Origin: Methylobacterium longum
GTDB lineage: Bacteria; Pseudomonadota; Alphaproteobacteria; Rhizobiales; Beijerinckiaceae
Direction of reading: 5' to 3'
DNA: 39,041 nt
Assembly: GCF_022179385.1 (NCBI RefSeq)
Contig: NZ_BPQS01000046.1
Location: forward strand, 1 to 39,041
The notes beneath the pieces are model-generated. The model made no database searches. It saw only the letters and a program-made list of their open reading frames with translations, and had not been told where the DNA came from. Numbering within the stretch: position 1 is the stretch's first letter; each line of letters opens with the position of its first letter. Both the position numbers and the translations under genes were made by a program. Positions 1 through 7,499 of this stretch are shown here, in pieces.

Positions 1-279
1 GGCCCAGACCAGAACCGCGATCAGCAGCAGCAGCGGCAGAAGCACGAACAGCGCCGTCACCGCCACGCCGACGTCCAGGCTCCGCTTGGCCGCCCAGTCC
101 AGACGCAGGCCGCCAACCACGAAGGGCGCGGGGGGCAGAACTGCATCAACGGTCGTTTCCGACACCTCGATCGCTTGTTCTGAAGCTTGTTCGACGATGA
201 CAGCGATATCGCCGGTGATGAGTGCACGCTGCACTGCGAGATCACCGCCCACATTCTGGCGAACTGCGCTCTGCGACAT
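1..279 (-). CDS. Bacterial sugar transferase (exopolysaccharide priming), N-terminal part
   Basis: This is an open frame of 93 codons starting at an ATG at 279 and running off the left edge. The first 65 residues or so are polar. Near residues 68-72 is A-A-K-R-S-L-D, followed by a long hydrophobic segment (VTALFVLLPLLLLIAVLVWA). K-R-x-x-D followed by a membrane helix with L-P-L is the start of the bacterial sugar transferase domain (WcaJ/PssY type). These enzymes move a sugar phosphate from a nucleotide sugar to undecaprenyl phosphate at the inner membrane and start exopolysaccharide synthesis. The catalytic part lies outside the window, so the substrate cannot be read. Exopolysaccharide genes are a known neighbourhood of exosortases, which fits the cassette at 1,884-3,742. 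Confidence 0.75.
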   Translation of the reverse strand, partial: MSQSAVRQNVGGDLAVQRALITGDIAVIVEQASEQAIEVSETTVDAVLPPAPFVVGGLRLDWAAKRSLDVGVAVTALFVLLPLLLLIAVLVWA

Positions 280-1082
280 AATCTCTACTTCTCAGTATAT
301 GTGGCCGGCTTGGTTAATCGGAGATTGGTTAACGAATCCTTAAACACGGGATAATGTAGAACATAAGCCGTGCGGCAAATCTAGGGCTCTCAATCTAAAC
401 AGATTAGACGTGGTAAATTTCGTCAAGTTTGTTGCTAGTATGGAGCTTCCGGCCGAGCTAGCTCGATCGCATTCCGCTATCTGCGTAGAAAATGCGTAGC
501 TACATATGAGATGCGTTGAAGGGTTACGCCTTAAGGGCTGTGAGTGCAGTGCACACCAAGAAACAGTCTGAATTGTTCGGCTTCATCGATCAGCAGGATC
601 GCGAGGCGAGTGAGCTACGAGGCGGAGCAGGCCAATCGCGTTGGAAAGACGCACAGCAGCGTCGCTCTTTCGTGCCATGCATCATCACGCAGGTTGGCGC
701 CAAGGTGATGCTAATTGTGCTGCGGCAGGCGCTGGCGGTGCGCGCAGCTGCCTGATGGCGTGCGCCCGTTGAACGCTGAGGTCGCGACCAGGACGAAGCG
801 ATCGAGCAGCTCGCCGCCGCGTGGGGCCGGGCGAAGGCCTGAAGAGCGCGGACCGGGCTGCCGCTGGCGTAGCGTTCAACCCCGCGCCTTCGCCGCGAAC
901 TCCCAGACCGTGACCTCCATAGCTAGCTCTGCCGGTTCCGGCAGATCGTGAGGCAGGTGATTAAGCCGGAAGACAGTGTGGCCGATTGAACCCATACGGT
1001 CATAGATCCGCGGAAACTACGCACCTCGCCTTATTCCCTCGACCCGCACTGGTTAGAAGCTCGGCTGACCTGGAGGGACAGA
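280..1082. other. Intergenic region, no supported gene
   Basis: About 800 bases without a convincing coding frame. The first 200 bases are AT-rich with several TTAA-containing motifs (around 314-345) and probably carry the promoter of the leftward sugar transferase gene. The rest has only short frames lacking ribosome binding sites, domains or signal peptides. It may include remnants of decayed genes. Confidence 0.5.
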
Positions 1083-1355
1083 ATGTCAGCTCGAACGATG
1101 GCGGTTTGGTTCGCGAGCAGCTCCATGCTGCTGGTGACCGCACAACCTGGGTTAGCGGCCGAGACGACCTCGCACTTCGCTCTGCAGCCCCAAGCAAAGT
1201 ATCCCGATCCGGAGCGAACTGCCTCGGTGACGCTCGGCACTCTCAGCGTCCGGCGGAACCCGATGGATCAGCCTTGGGATCCTCGCGTTTGCATCGGCTG
1301 CGACCGAAACAACGGCCCGTCGCCAGGTCAGAACCGCGCTCACAGATTCCGGTAA
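1083..1355 (+). CDS. Small exported protein with a CxxC motif
   Basis: 90 aa. The ATG at 1083 follows a good ribosome binding site (GGAGGGACAGA). Residues 6-26 form a signal peptide: hydrophobic AVWFASSSMLLVTA, then G-L-A-A as a likely signal peptidase I site. The mature part is short and proline/polar-rich, and ends with P-R-V-C-I-G-C-D. The same V-C-x-G-C motif occurs in the exported protein at 7,500-8,180, suggesting a local family. The paired cysteines could form a disulfide or bind metal in the periplasm. I recognise no named family and the function is unknown. Confidence 0.6.
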   Translation: MSARTMAVWFASSSMLLVTAQPGLAAETTSHFALQPQAKYPDPERTASVTLGTLSVRRNPMDQPWDPRVCIGCDRNNGPSPGQNRAHRFR

Positions 1356-1388
1356 GCGGATCAGACCGCCTTCTGAGACAACCACGTT

Positions 1389-1652
1389 CTAACGCGCCCG
1401 CGCAGTGAACTTCCAAACCGGCGGCCCCCAGACTTGGCTCTGCCGATCCCGGTAGGACGACGTCTGCTCGAACACGCTGCGGTGCGCCTCGACACCGCGC
1501 GCCGGGGTGCCGCCGACCATCACGGCGCCACAGCAATCGATGCGCAGGGTCCCGTGGTCCGGATGCACGCCGAAGAGCTGTGGCGCCGTCCAGCCGAGCC
1601 GGTACGCCTCTGCGCTGGGCTGGTCGTAGAAGGCAAGAGCGTTCCCCCGCAT
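1389..1652 (-). CDS. Hypothetical protein of the 'LGW..LFGVHP' type
   Basis: 87 aa from an ATG at 1652, with GGGAG just upstream. It carries Y-R-L-G-W-T-A-P-Q-L-F-G-V-H-P near residues 17-31. From memory this motif occurs in short hypothetical proteins of alphaproteobacteria, often near integrases, plasmids and phage genes. The second half (C-C-G-A-V-M-V-G-G, then a Trp-containing tail) fits the same kind of protein. No catalytic residues are known. It may be an intact small gene or the C-terminal remnant of a longer one. Confidence 0.45.
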   Translation of the reverse strand: MRGNALAFYDQPSAEAYRLGWTAPQLFGVHPDHGTLRIDCCGAVMVGGTPARGVEAHRSVFEQTSSYRDRQSQVWGPPVWKFTARAR

Positions 1653-1756
1653 CGCTCCCGCTTTGGTCGAGCGAGGTATGGGCAGGGCGATCTACTCCGA
1701 ACAGACAGTTCGACGTGAATTTATGGCGCAGCGATCGGCTCGAACATTCCGTATGA

Positions 1757-1883
1757 CATAATCACCCGGGTTAATATTAATTTCAATTTCGACGTTATTG
1801 ATAAAATTAAGGATTGGCCTCTTGTGACGTCCGTGTATGTTTCATGGGTATACAATTCGTGGTTTGAAATTGAGTAATTGGCC
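1757..1883 (+). promoter_or_regulatory. AT-rich leader of the exosortase cassette, likely promoter
   Basis: This strongly AT-rich stretch contrasts with the flanking high-GC DNA and ends at the cassette's first gene. TATACAAT at 1849-1856 is a plausible -10 element. Only a weak -35 (GTGACG, 1824-1829) with a long 19-base spacer is visible. The start site is inferred, not shown. Confidence 0.3.
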
Positions 1884-2297
1884 ATGAACTACGTAGGTCT
1901 TTGTTTCTTTACTGACATCGGACGCTGTTCGTGCGGATCTTACTCAGTCGGCAGCGATAAAACTGCAACTGGAGGGCGGCGCGGCAGTTCGTCTGTAAAC
2001 GATCTCCAATCAGATGCTCTTGCGAAAACGATCAGCAAATCCAATGCTCTTCCGTCTTCGACGCCGACTGCAGGACAGGCCCCGATCTCGACCCAGAAGC
2101 ATTCAGACGTCGGATTTAGTATTTCATCTATAAACTTTAGTTCTGCAAACGCAGTAGTCCACAGTTTGAGCGGGGGGAGTAGATCTGGTGCTGCGCCTCT
2201 TCCTGAGGTGAACGCTAGCCTTAGCCTGCTACTAGCCGCCGTCACCGTTGCATTTTTGCGACGGCGGCGCAGCCGCCAGTCCGTGTGGGCGGCTTAG
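1884..2297 (+). CDS. PEP-CTERM-like sorting substrate of the adjacent exosortase
   Basis: 137 aa from the ATG at 1884; a TTG at 1878 is an alternative start. The middle is Ser/Thr/Ala/Gly-rich and low in complexity, as in surface proteins. The last 35 residues form a tripartite sorting tail: P-L-P-E-V, a hydrophobic stretch of about 16 residues (N-A-S-L-S-L-L-L-A-A-V-T-V-A-F-L), then R-R-R-R. That layout is typical of exosortase targets, which are exported, cleaved near the motif and anchored or released. The stop lies 6 bases before the exosortase ATG, so the pair is almost certainly one transcript. Oddly, the N-terminus (three Cys in the first 20 residues) shows no clear signal peptide, so the true start or export route is uncertain. 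Confidence 0.7.
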   Translation: MNYVGLCFFTDIGRCSCGSYSVGSDKTATGGRRGSSSVNDLQSDALAKTISKSNALPSSTPTAGQAPISTQKHSDVGFSISSINFSSANAVVHSLSGGSRSGAAPLPEVNASLSLLLAAVTVAFLRRRRSRQSVWAA

Positions 2298-2303
2298 AAG
2301 GCC

Positions 2304-3197
2304 ATGCGGATAGGCTACCTCCTTGCACGACGGCAAACGAAGAGTTCTGAAGTAGCTCGCAGCCTGCTCTCCCTTCTGAGAATACCTCCCGAGAGCTGTA
2401 TTCCGCTGGTATTCATAGGTGGCACTGTTATATCGGCTGCAATGCAGCGATACCTCCTGGAATCGGCGCAGGCTGCTCGACATTTCATTGGGTTCAACGT
2501 CGGCGAAGCGTTCGCGCTCGCCACAACCTTGTCGCTGGTATTTGCCAATCCACGACGGCGCGTCCCGCTAAACGGATCAGACATCACCATCCTACTATTT
2601 TCTGCCATAGTTTGGTTTATACCGCACGAACGTGGAGTTTATCTTTCTACGACGCTCGCTGGATTGTGGTTTTTATTCGGCAGTCGATCCGACCATCATT
2701 TGAAGGGAATTGGGCAAATCTGGCTGGCTTTGTCTATTTGCGAATTGTGGGGAAAGATTGTATTCTGGCTTTTCTATCATGTAATCGAGGAGTTCGAGGT
2801 CAGTTTTATTTACAGAGTTGGACAGGCGTACTATAACGAAATTGGAATTACAGGAGCGAACCTTAGCATTCGCGATGATTGGTCGGTTGTGGTGCTTGAG
2901 GGATGCTCGTCGTTCCACAACCTTTCGCAGACGGTGTTGATCTGGCTGTCCATCTTGAAGATTGCGAACAAGCCGGCATGTTCCGCCGCATTTCGCGCGC
3001 TCGGCGTAAGTGCCTGTCTTGTCGTCACGATTAACGTCACGCGTATCCTAGCGATGTTGCCATCGCACGAAGCTTATTTTTTTTGGCATGACGGGTCAGG
3101 GTCGACATTAGTAGCGTTGAGTTCCCTAGCTGCGGCGATCGTCCCCATCCTAATTAGCGTGGAGAGGTCCGCGTGTCGGCTCAGCCCTCGCCTTTGA
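2304..3197 (+). CDS. Exosortase/archaeosortase family protein
   Basis: 297 aa polytopic membrane protein with about eight hydrophobic segments. The family's three catalytic positions are visible in order: Cys201 in L-E-G-C-S-S-F-H-N-L, Arg247 in N-V-T-R-I, and His262 in W-H-D-G-S-G-S. Exosortases are inner-membrane cysteine transpeptidase-like enzymes that recognise C-terminal tails such as the one encoded immediately upstream. The length is normal for a core enzyme without a fused EpsI domain. The next gene overlaps its 3' end by 25 bases. Base composition is more AT-rich than the surroundings, suggesting acquisition. I cannot assign a numbered exosortase class from sequence alone. Confidence 0.88.
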   Translation: MRIGYLLARRQTKSSEVARSLLSLLRIPPESCIPLVFIGGTVISAAMQRYLLESAQAARHFIGFNVGEAFALATTLSLVFANPRRRVPLNGSDITILLFSAIVWFIPHERGVYLSTTLAGLWFLFGSRSDHHLKGIGQIWLALSICELWGKIVFWLFYHVIEEFEVSFIYRVGQAYYNEIGITGANLSIRDDWSVVVLEGCSSFHNLSQTVLIWLSILKIANKPACSAAFRALGVSACLVVTINVTRILAMLPSHEAYFFWHDGSGSTLVALSSLAAAIVPILISVERSACRLSPRL

Positions 3198-3742
3198 CCC
3201 CCTGGGCTCGCAGCAGCCTCGGTGTCATGTGCTTTCTTTTCGCTGCCACGTTCATGGTTCGAATCTGTGCCTATCGGCTGCCGCCAAACGGTGGCGTCGC
3301 CGTTGCTCAGGAAACTTCTAGTAGTACCGCAGATTCTAGCGGTAACCTGGTGAGTCCAAGTGGCGCCGTCGAGCGTCTCAAGGTATTGTTCAAGGCCTGC
3401 TCACCGCCCGCCTCGATCATCTTTATTCGAACAGGTCCTTACGAATTAAACCCATCTCTCATTGGCATGCCCCAGGAGACCGACCGCGTCTTCTATTTCT
3501 ATGGTGGTTGGAGCTTCGATGAACGCTTCATCTCTATCAAGCTTATGTTGCTACATTTTGCGCATCGTGCCTACGATAGATTGACTATAAAAAGTATTGA
3601 CACGATTAACTCCAATGCGATAAAGCTTATAGTCCCAAAAAGCTGTAATATGCCCCCTAACTGGAATTTATCATTAGAAGATGTATTTGAAATTATGCCC
3701 ATGACGATATCGACTTACGAGCAAATATTATTCATCGATTAA
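3173..3742 (+). CDS. Membrane-anchored protein of unknown function, exosortase cassette
   Basis: 189 aa from a GTG at 3173, preceded by GGAGAGG and overlapping the exosortase gene, so translation is probably coupled. A single hydrophobic segment lies at about residues 13-32 (SSLGVMCFLFAATFMVRICA). The rest is predicted extracytoplasmic: a Ser/Thr-rich linker, then a folded-looking domain with F-Y-F-Y-G-G-W near residues 107-113 and a cysteine at about 157. The topology is like EpsI-type partners found beside exosortases, but I see no EpsI signature. Its position makes it a candidate accessory factor of the sorting system. The 3' half is especially AT-rich. Confidence 0.7.
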   Translation: MSAQPSPLTPWARSSLGVMCFLFAATFMVRICAYRLPPNGGVAVAQETSSSTADSSGNLVSPSGAVERLKVLFKACSPPASIIFIRTGPYELNPSLIGMPQETDRVFYFYGGWSFDERFISIKLMLLHFAHRAYDRLTIKSIDTINSNAIKLIVPKSCNMPPNWNLSLEDVFEIMPMTISTYEQILFID

Positions 3743-3877
3743 ACGACTATTGCCCGCTAATAGGTGCTGCTGATTTTAGCCGGCCACTTCCAGCACGCCG
3801 AAGTAATCACAACTCAACCTGCCGTGTTTTGGGCGGACATCGAATATCTCACGCGCTGTACAGCGGAGCGCGAGAGC

Positions 3878-4069
3878 CTAGTCGCCCACGCGGTCGTAGC
3901 AGTCGATGACGGACTCGCGGATTGGCGCCCAGCGACCGCGCGCGAGGTATCAGCAAGGCACGGCGTGCTCGGACAGGCGTTCGATCTGATCGCGCCAAGA
4001 TGCGACGGCAGGCGAGAGTTCGGCGGGTGCGGGCCTGGATGAAATACCCGCCGCAGTAGAGCCTGAGTT
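3878..4069 (-). pseudogene. Decayed remnant of a small hypothetical gene
   Basis: Read on the minus strand, one frame gives protein-like sequence: a stretch ending S-W-R-D-Q-I-E-R-L-S-E-H-A-V-P-C, then an in-frame TGA, then Y-L-A-R-G-R-W-A-P-I-R-E-S-V-I-D-C-Y-D-R-V-G-D and a stop. Composition on both sides of the TGA is typical of real coding DNA and no start codon precedes it. It looks like a gene with a nonsense mutation and a lost 5' end. Apart from this, 3,743-4,311 holds nothing I can support. Confidence 0.35.
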
Positions 4070-4311
4070 TTAACGAGCGGTTCGTTCGGCCCCACCCCGA
4101 TCTGCTCACGGGGCGGGGGAGCGGCCACAGTGGCAGCAGTTTTGCAGTCGGGTCGCGATCGCTTTGTCTGATGGCGACGCGTTTTGCTGCCTAACACAAT
4201 TACGTAGCTGACGCTGTGCGAAACGATTGTCCTAACACTTGCATTCAGCAGCGCGCCAGGCTCAGACTTTATTCTGATAGTGATCCACGAAATTACGGCG
4301 ACCCAGACGAA

Positions 4312-4509
4312 ATGACGATAAGAGACTCCGAAGATGAAGGTGGCCGAACTCAATTGCCGCCTCCACAGCAGACGCGCAGCTTCCGGCTGAGATCGTTCAA
4401 CCTTTTTCTGCTAACTGCTCTGTTGTTGATCGCCCTGATCGCTACCATCGCATTCTGGTGCTGGGCCGTATGGTGGGGTGTATCAAAGCTGATGGAACTG
4501 GTGACCTGA
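4312..4509 (+). CDS. Small single-pass membrane protein
   Basis: 65 aa from the ATG at 4312. An acidic, proline/glutamine-rich N-terminus of about 30 residues is followed by a basic patch (SFRLRSF) and one strong membrane helix (NLFLLTALLLIALIATIAFW), then a tryptophan-rich end. The frame extends upstream to 4216, but that part reads as non-coding. The ribosome binding site is weak. It converges on the small gene at 4578-4712. Function unknown. Confidence 0.45.
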   Translation: MTIRDSEDEGGRTQLPPPQQTRSFRLRSFNLFLLTALLLIALIATIAFWCWAVWWGVSKLMELVT

Positions 4510-4577
4510 CGCATCAGCCTTCAAGGCAGGCTAACACGAGCTTCAATATCGACCGCCGCTCAAGTCCGCCCGCATCC

Positions 4578-4712
4578 TCAGCCACGCTCATCGTCGTCTT
4601 CGTCTCCCTGCTCGGGATCAACAGGTGCATTGCGACATAGCTGGATGAACTTGTAAAGACCAACGCAATATGCAGCAATCAAAGCGCCTTCCGGGCTAAA
4701 CAGATTTCCCAT
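4578..4712 (-). CDS. Putative 44-aa membrane-associated microprotein
   Basis: A short frame from an ATG at 4712. It begins M-G-N-L-F-S-P-E-G-A-L-I-A-A-Y-C-V-G-L-Y, a plausible short membrane helix, and ends in a strongly acidic tail (P-E-Q-G-D-E-D-D-D-E-R-G). The ordered hydrophobic-then-acidic layout argues for a real product. The ribosome binding site is weak (ACAGGC). No family recognised. Confidence 0.35.
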   Translation of the reverse strand: MGNLFSPEGALIAAYCVGLYKFIQLCRNAPVDPEQGDEDDDERG

Positions 4713-4883
4713 GCCTGTTCATGCCCAAATAATTTGCAGATCTTCATTATATGATCCCTTATTACAGTGACAACGATTCAGCGCGCGTTGTTAACAGATA
4801 CCTACGTAGTACCGCCCCTCTTCGGCATCGGTGCGATAGCCACGCCGCATGGCTACATTCTGATCCGGACGATGCGGAGGTCG

Positions 4884-4992
4884 GAGATCGCACACGAAAA
4901 AGCCCGCGCCGGCGGACCGGGCGGGCTTTCCGGATCCGTGCCCTGGGCCTAGCAGAGGCCGGATCCGAGCGTTTGATGCCACGTAGTGGCTT
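4884..4992 (+). repeat. Repeat A, copy 1 of 2
   Basis: About 110 bases closely matching 9,067-9,178 on the same strand. Each copy holds the terminator-like hairpin, then a second hairpin-capable block (CCGGATCC ... CCTGGGCCTAGCAGAGG ... GGATCCG) and a conserved end ATGCCA(C/T)GTAGTGG. The longest shared run is the central CCCTGGGCCTAGCAGAGG block and its flanks. Function unknown. Confidence 0.75.
4897..4930 (+). terminator. Bidirectional terminator-like hairpin
   Basis: AAAAGCCCGC and GCGGGCTTT form a perfect GC-rich stem around a GC-rich loop, with A's on the left and T's on the right, so it could terminate transcription in either direction. It does not directly follow a gene here. Confidence 0.6.
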
Positions 4993-5151
4993 GAGAAAGG
5001 CTCCACGGGGCGTTGCCGACTGAGCCGCCGTTCATTCCACTGATCGGCACAAGGGGGCGTCTGCTCCACCCAGCAAAGCAGTGCATTACGTATTAGACGC
5101 CGCTGTACAAAGCAGCGCTATACAAACACTATAAGTTGAGTTCTTCACCGC

Positions 5152-5412
5152 GTGAGATGGGGGCGGAGCGTGCCCGTAAAAGTTTTGCCAATTGTCAATG
5201 ATAATAAAGTATCAGCAAAGGTGGAGCTTGATTATCATAATTTTGAGTTTGCACCACAACTCGGCGATGTGGTCCGTTTCACTAATAAAGTAGGAGCTGG
5301 CGCACCTGTCTCTGCGTCTGGCAGAGTTGCTTGGGTCGAACACCAAGGTGTGCCCGTCAACTCCCAGGAGCCGTCGTGCATCATGATATGGATTGAACTA
5401 CTCACAAGTTAG
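5152..5412 (+). CDS. Hypothetical small protein
   Basis: Up to 86 aa from a GTG at 5152; a second in-frame GTG at 5170 is an equally possible start. The body is relatively AT-rich and reads as a small beta-rich soluble domain (V-E-L-D-Y-H-N-F-E-F-A near the start, then G-D-V-V-R-F-T-N). No signal peptide or membrane segment. Not recognised; it could be an acquired gene or a PilZ-like fold, but nothing in the sequence proves this. Confidence 0.4.
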   Translation: MRWGRSVPVKVLPIVNDNKVSAKVELDYHNFEFAPQLGDVVRFTNKVGAGAPVSASGRVAWVEHQGVPVNSQEPSCIMIWIELLTS

Positions 5413-5508
5413 ATAAAGCATGAGACATGCGTCGCTCGTCCTGATACGAGAAGCACGCGATACACGGCTAACGGTCTGATGCTCTGCCGATGCCCAGTGT
5501 TGGGTGAA

Positions 5509-5747
5509 CAACGGCCTAGCAACTGATCTTCGTCTATACAGCCGGTCGGACAACGTCAGCTTGCATGCGATAAACACAGCGGCTGGACAGGTTAGTGCGC
5601 GGGCCACGAAGCTCCTGGCAACTGATGACCCGTAAGATCTCTACGATCCGCATTTCCCGACGCAGCAGCGCAGGAAGGCTGAGTCGGACCGGATGCGGAC
5701 CGCGACATTCGACCCCCATTTTTCTCGGCGCGCACGGAAGTAGGCTG
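5509..5747 (+). repeat. Repeat B, copy 1 (carries the dead gene copy)
   Basis: This segment aligns without net gaps to 9,766-10,004. Similarity begins at CAACGG(C/T)CT(A/G)GCAACT, includes CTATACAGCCGG, and runs through the small gene to ACGGAAGTAGGC. Similarity fades outside these limits. Confidence 0.75.
5570..5743 (+). pseudogene. Inactivated paralog of the 57-aa protein at 9,827-10,000
   Basis: Aligns codon for codon with 9,827-10,000 (both 174 bases). The start codon is ATA instead of ATG, and one CGG codon has become TAA, directly before D-L-Y-D-P-H-F. The rest of the frame is intact and highly similar, ending T-F-D-P-H-F-S-R-R-A-R-K. So this is a recent duplicate that lost both its start and its continuity. 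The remainder of 5,413-5,969 holds only a terminator. Confidence 0.75.
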
Positions 5748-5763
5748 GAGGATCTGCAGAACG

Positions 5764-5796
5764 AAAAAGCCCGCCGCAACGACGCGGGCGGGCTTC
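5764..5796 (+). terminator. Terminator-like hairpin after the dead small gene
   Basis: AAGCCCGCC and GGCGGGCTT pair around a GC-rich loop about 20 bases after the pseudogene stop, preceded by an A-run. It occupies the same position as the hairpin after the live copy (10,023-10,051). Confidence 0.6.
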
Positions 5797-5969
5797 TCAG
5801 GTTGAGCACCGGATGGTGAGGGGCCTTCAGCCGAACCCGAGACGGGGCGTACTTCGCCGAGTCTTAAGGGAAAGTCCCGCGCGACGGTGGCCGCTGGCGT
5901 TCGTCCCGGGCCGGGACCGTATGTGCTATCAGCCCTGATCGCCCTTCGTGGGCAGTGGAACTGATCGCC

Positions 5970-6332
5970 ATGCGCCTGCCCTGGCTCGCCGCTTTCTTGC
6001 TGCTCCTGCCCGCACCCGCCTCAGCGCTGTGCCGTTGCACGTGCATCCGCGGCGAAATGAAACCGATCTGCCAGCCGACCGATCTAATGGTGCCGATCTG
6101 CCAGGGTTTCTGCGCGTCCGACATTCGCCCCGCGCCGGTCGTGGCGCCGTTGGCGGGCGGCCGGCCTGCATACGAGGTTGTGCAGCCGTTCGACCCAGCG
6201 CCGCGCACGCTCGCTCGCCCCGAAGAGAGCTTGGACACCAGCCCGAACGGTCAGCTTCTTGGTACACCTAACCAGCTTTCCGGCAGTGTCGGATCCAGCC
6301 TCATCGGCGGTTCTGGTGCGAGCGGGCGCTGA
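5970..6332 (+). CDS. Exported cysteine-rich hypothetical protein
   Basis: 120 aa from the ATG at 5970; a GTG at 5955 would add five residues. A clear signal peptide spans residues 1-19 (M-R-L-P-W-L-A-A-F-L-L-L-L-P-A-P-A-S-A). The mature N-terminus is cysteine-rich with six Cys in about 35 residues (L-C-R-C-T-C, P-I-C, P-I-C-Q-G-F-C), suggesting disulfides or metal binding in the periplasm. The C-terminal half is Pro/Gly/Ser-rich and probably disordered. A terminator hairpin starts 7 bases after the stop, supporting an independent unit. I believe similar proteins occur in Methylobacterium, but I know no function. Confidence 0.65.
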   Translation: MRLPWLAAFLLLLPAPASALCRCTCIRGEMKPICQPTDLMVPICQGFCASDIRPAPVVAPLAGGRPAYEVVQPFDPAPRTLARPEESLDTSPNGQLLGTPNQLSGSVGSSLIGGSGASGR

Positions 6333-6338
6333 GGCACG

Positions 6339-6372
6339 AAAAAGCCCGCACCGGCGAACCGGGCAGGCTTCT
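6339..6372 (+). terminator. Terminator of the cysteine-rich exported protein gene
   Basis: AAGCCCG-CA-CCGG pairs with CCGG-GCA-GGCTT seven bases after the stop codon, preceded by an A-run and followed by TCTCT. Confidence 0.65.
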
Positions 6373-6550
6373 CTAGATCCAGGCTTGGGCAAACACTGGG
6401 ATCCGATGCGATCTTACGGCGGCATAAGTTAAGAAGAACCCGCCACGGCGGGCCGGGTGGGCGGAAGTCGGTCTTCGGGGGACAGCCCAAAGTACGCCAG
6501 CGAAAATTCGTTGCTTTAACCAGGGATAGAATTCGCCTCTGTCACGCACG

Positions 6551-6588
6551 AAAAAGCCCGCCACGGCGGGCGCGCCGAGCGGGCTTTC
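6551..6588 (+). terminator. Orphan terminator-like hairpin
   Basis: AAAGCCCGC pairs with GCGGGCTTT, and the loop itself contains a CCCGCCACGGCGGG inner hairpin. It follows no visible gene. Confidence 0.5.
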
Positions 6589-6842
6589 TCAGGCTCATGC
6601 ACTTGGAAAGGGCTCGAGACCTAAGCCCAATCTATCGCGACTGCGAGCAAAGAAAAGCCCCGCGCGACCGTTCCGGCGAGGCTATATGGTGCGGCCAGGC
6701 ATAAGCTGCAGCAGCCAATCAACCATCATCGTGGGCGTGCTGCGGCCTGATGCGCCTCCGTCTTGTCAAGGGGCATTGGAGCGTCTGATCTCACCAGCGA
6801 TGGGCCACGCCGAGACGCGACGTAACAGGGGTGAGGAATAGC

Positions 6843-7241
6843 TCATTGCGGAGTCGCAGCCTGCGATGAAGCTATAGAGGCTGAGCGTTTCAGGCGAAAC
6901 CGCCGGCGGCCGCTCACAAGCGCTACAGCAAAACAGGCCACCAGCCAGCCAACTGCGCAGCCTGCTGCTTTCACGTAAAAATCCGGCAGACGTCCGTGCC
7001 GACTCGCCTGAAGCGCCTGTGATGCTTCCAATAAACCCGCTGCTGCGACGGTTAGTACAAGAACGGGCAAGCGCTGGCGCGGATAACCAAATGTGAACAA
7101 CAGCGCGAGCACAGCGTATGCAGCCGACCGCTCAAGCCACACCGGCTCGCCGGAGACCGGGCGGAACCCGATCGGACAGAGGGTCACATAGACGAGCGCA
7201 GCCAGCGCGAGCCAAGCGAGTAGGCGTACAATGCTTTGCAT
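6843..7241 (-). CDS. VanZ-like family membrane protein
   Basis: 132 aa from an ATG at 7241. Four hydrophobic segments (about residues 5-25, 38-55, 58-76 and 90-110) match the VanZ-like layout. Typical elements are the early C-P-I-G-F-R-P, E-R-S-A-A-Y-A-V-L-A-L-L-F-T-F-G-Y-P in the middle, and E-A-S-Q-A-L-Q-A-S-R-H-G-R-L-P-D-F before the last helix. VanZ-like proteins are small inner-membrane proteins; VanZ itself gives low-level teicoplanin resistance, but most homologues are uncharacterised. It stands alone, leftward, between small rightward genes. No resistance role is implied. Confidence 0.75.
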   Translation of the reverse strand: MQSIVRLLAWLALAALVYVTLCPIGFRPVSGEPVWLERSAAYAVLALLFTFGYPRQRLPVLVLTVAAAGLLEASQALQASRHGRLPDFYVKAAGCAVGWLVACFAVALVSGRRRFRLKRSASIASSQAATPQ

Positions 7242-7499
7242 GGATCTGTTTGGTACGAAAGGAGTGTCATAATTACGACCGGTGCAGTGTTTCTGTCGCT
7301 TGGACGACCCTAACTGAGCATCGAGCTCCGAATAGATTGCTTCTAGAAACGTCAGTGCGGCACCTGGGAAATCGCTGCGACGAGCAGGGCGAGCCTGTCT
7401 AGATCCATGCTGATGTGGGAAATGCCGAAAATCCGAACCGTTCTAATCGCAGCATTGAACCAGAAGCGAACTCCGCGATTGTTTGTCATGGAGGAAGCC

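Larger units (their letters stand above)
4713..5151. other. Intergenic region with repeat A copy 1
   Basis: No supported gene. It contains an AT-rich stretch at 4,720-4,800, one copy of the 11-mer ACCTACGTAGT at 4,800-4,810, and repeat A with its hairpins at 4,884-4,992. Confidence 0.5.
6333..6842. other. Intergenic region rich in hairpins
   Basis: No supported gene. It contains the terminator of the upstream gene, a CCCGCCACGGCGGG hairpin near 6,437, a second AAAGCCCGC/GCGGGCTTT hairpin (6,551-6,588) and a weaker one near 6,652-6,683. Confidence 0.5.

Noticed and set aside
516..755. 79-codon frame that looks slightly PilZ-like at its end
   Set aside because: No ribosome binding site, no consistent domain, and stops in nearby frames. 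Not enough to support a gene.
3764..4042. 92-codon plus-strand frame
   Set aside because: It overlaps the decayed minus-strand gene, whose amino acid pattern is far more protein-like.
6843..7241. VanZ-like protein as an antibiotic resistance determinant
   Set aside because: It is isolated, without other glycopeptide resistance genes, and most VanZ-like proteins have no known resistance role.
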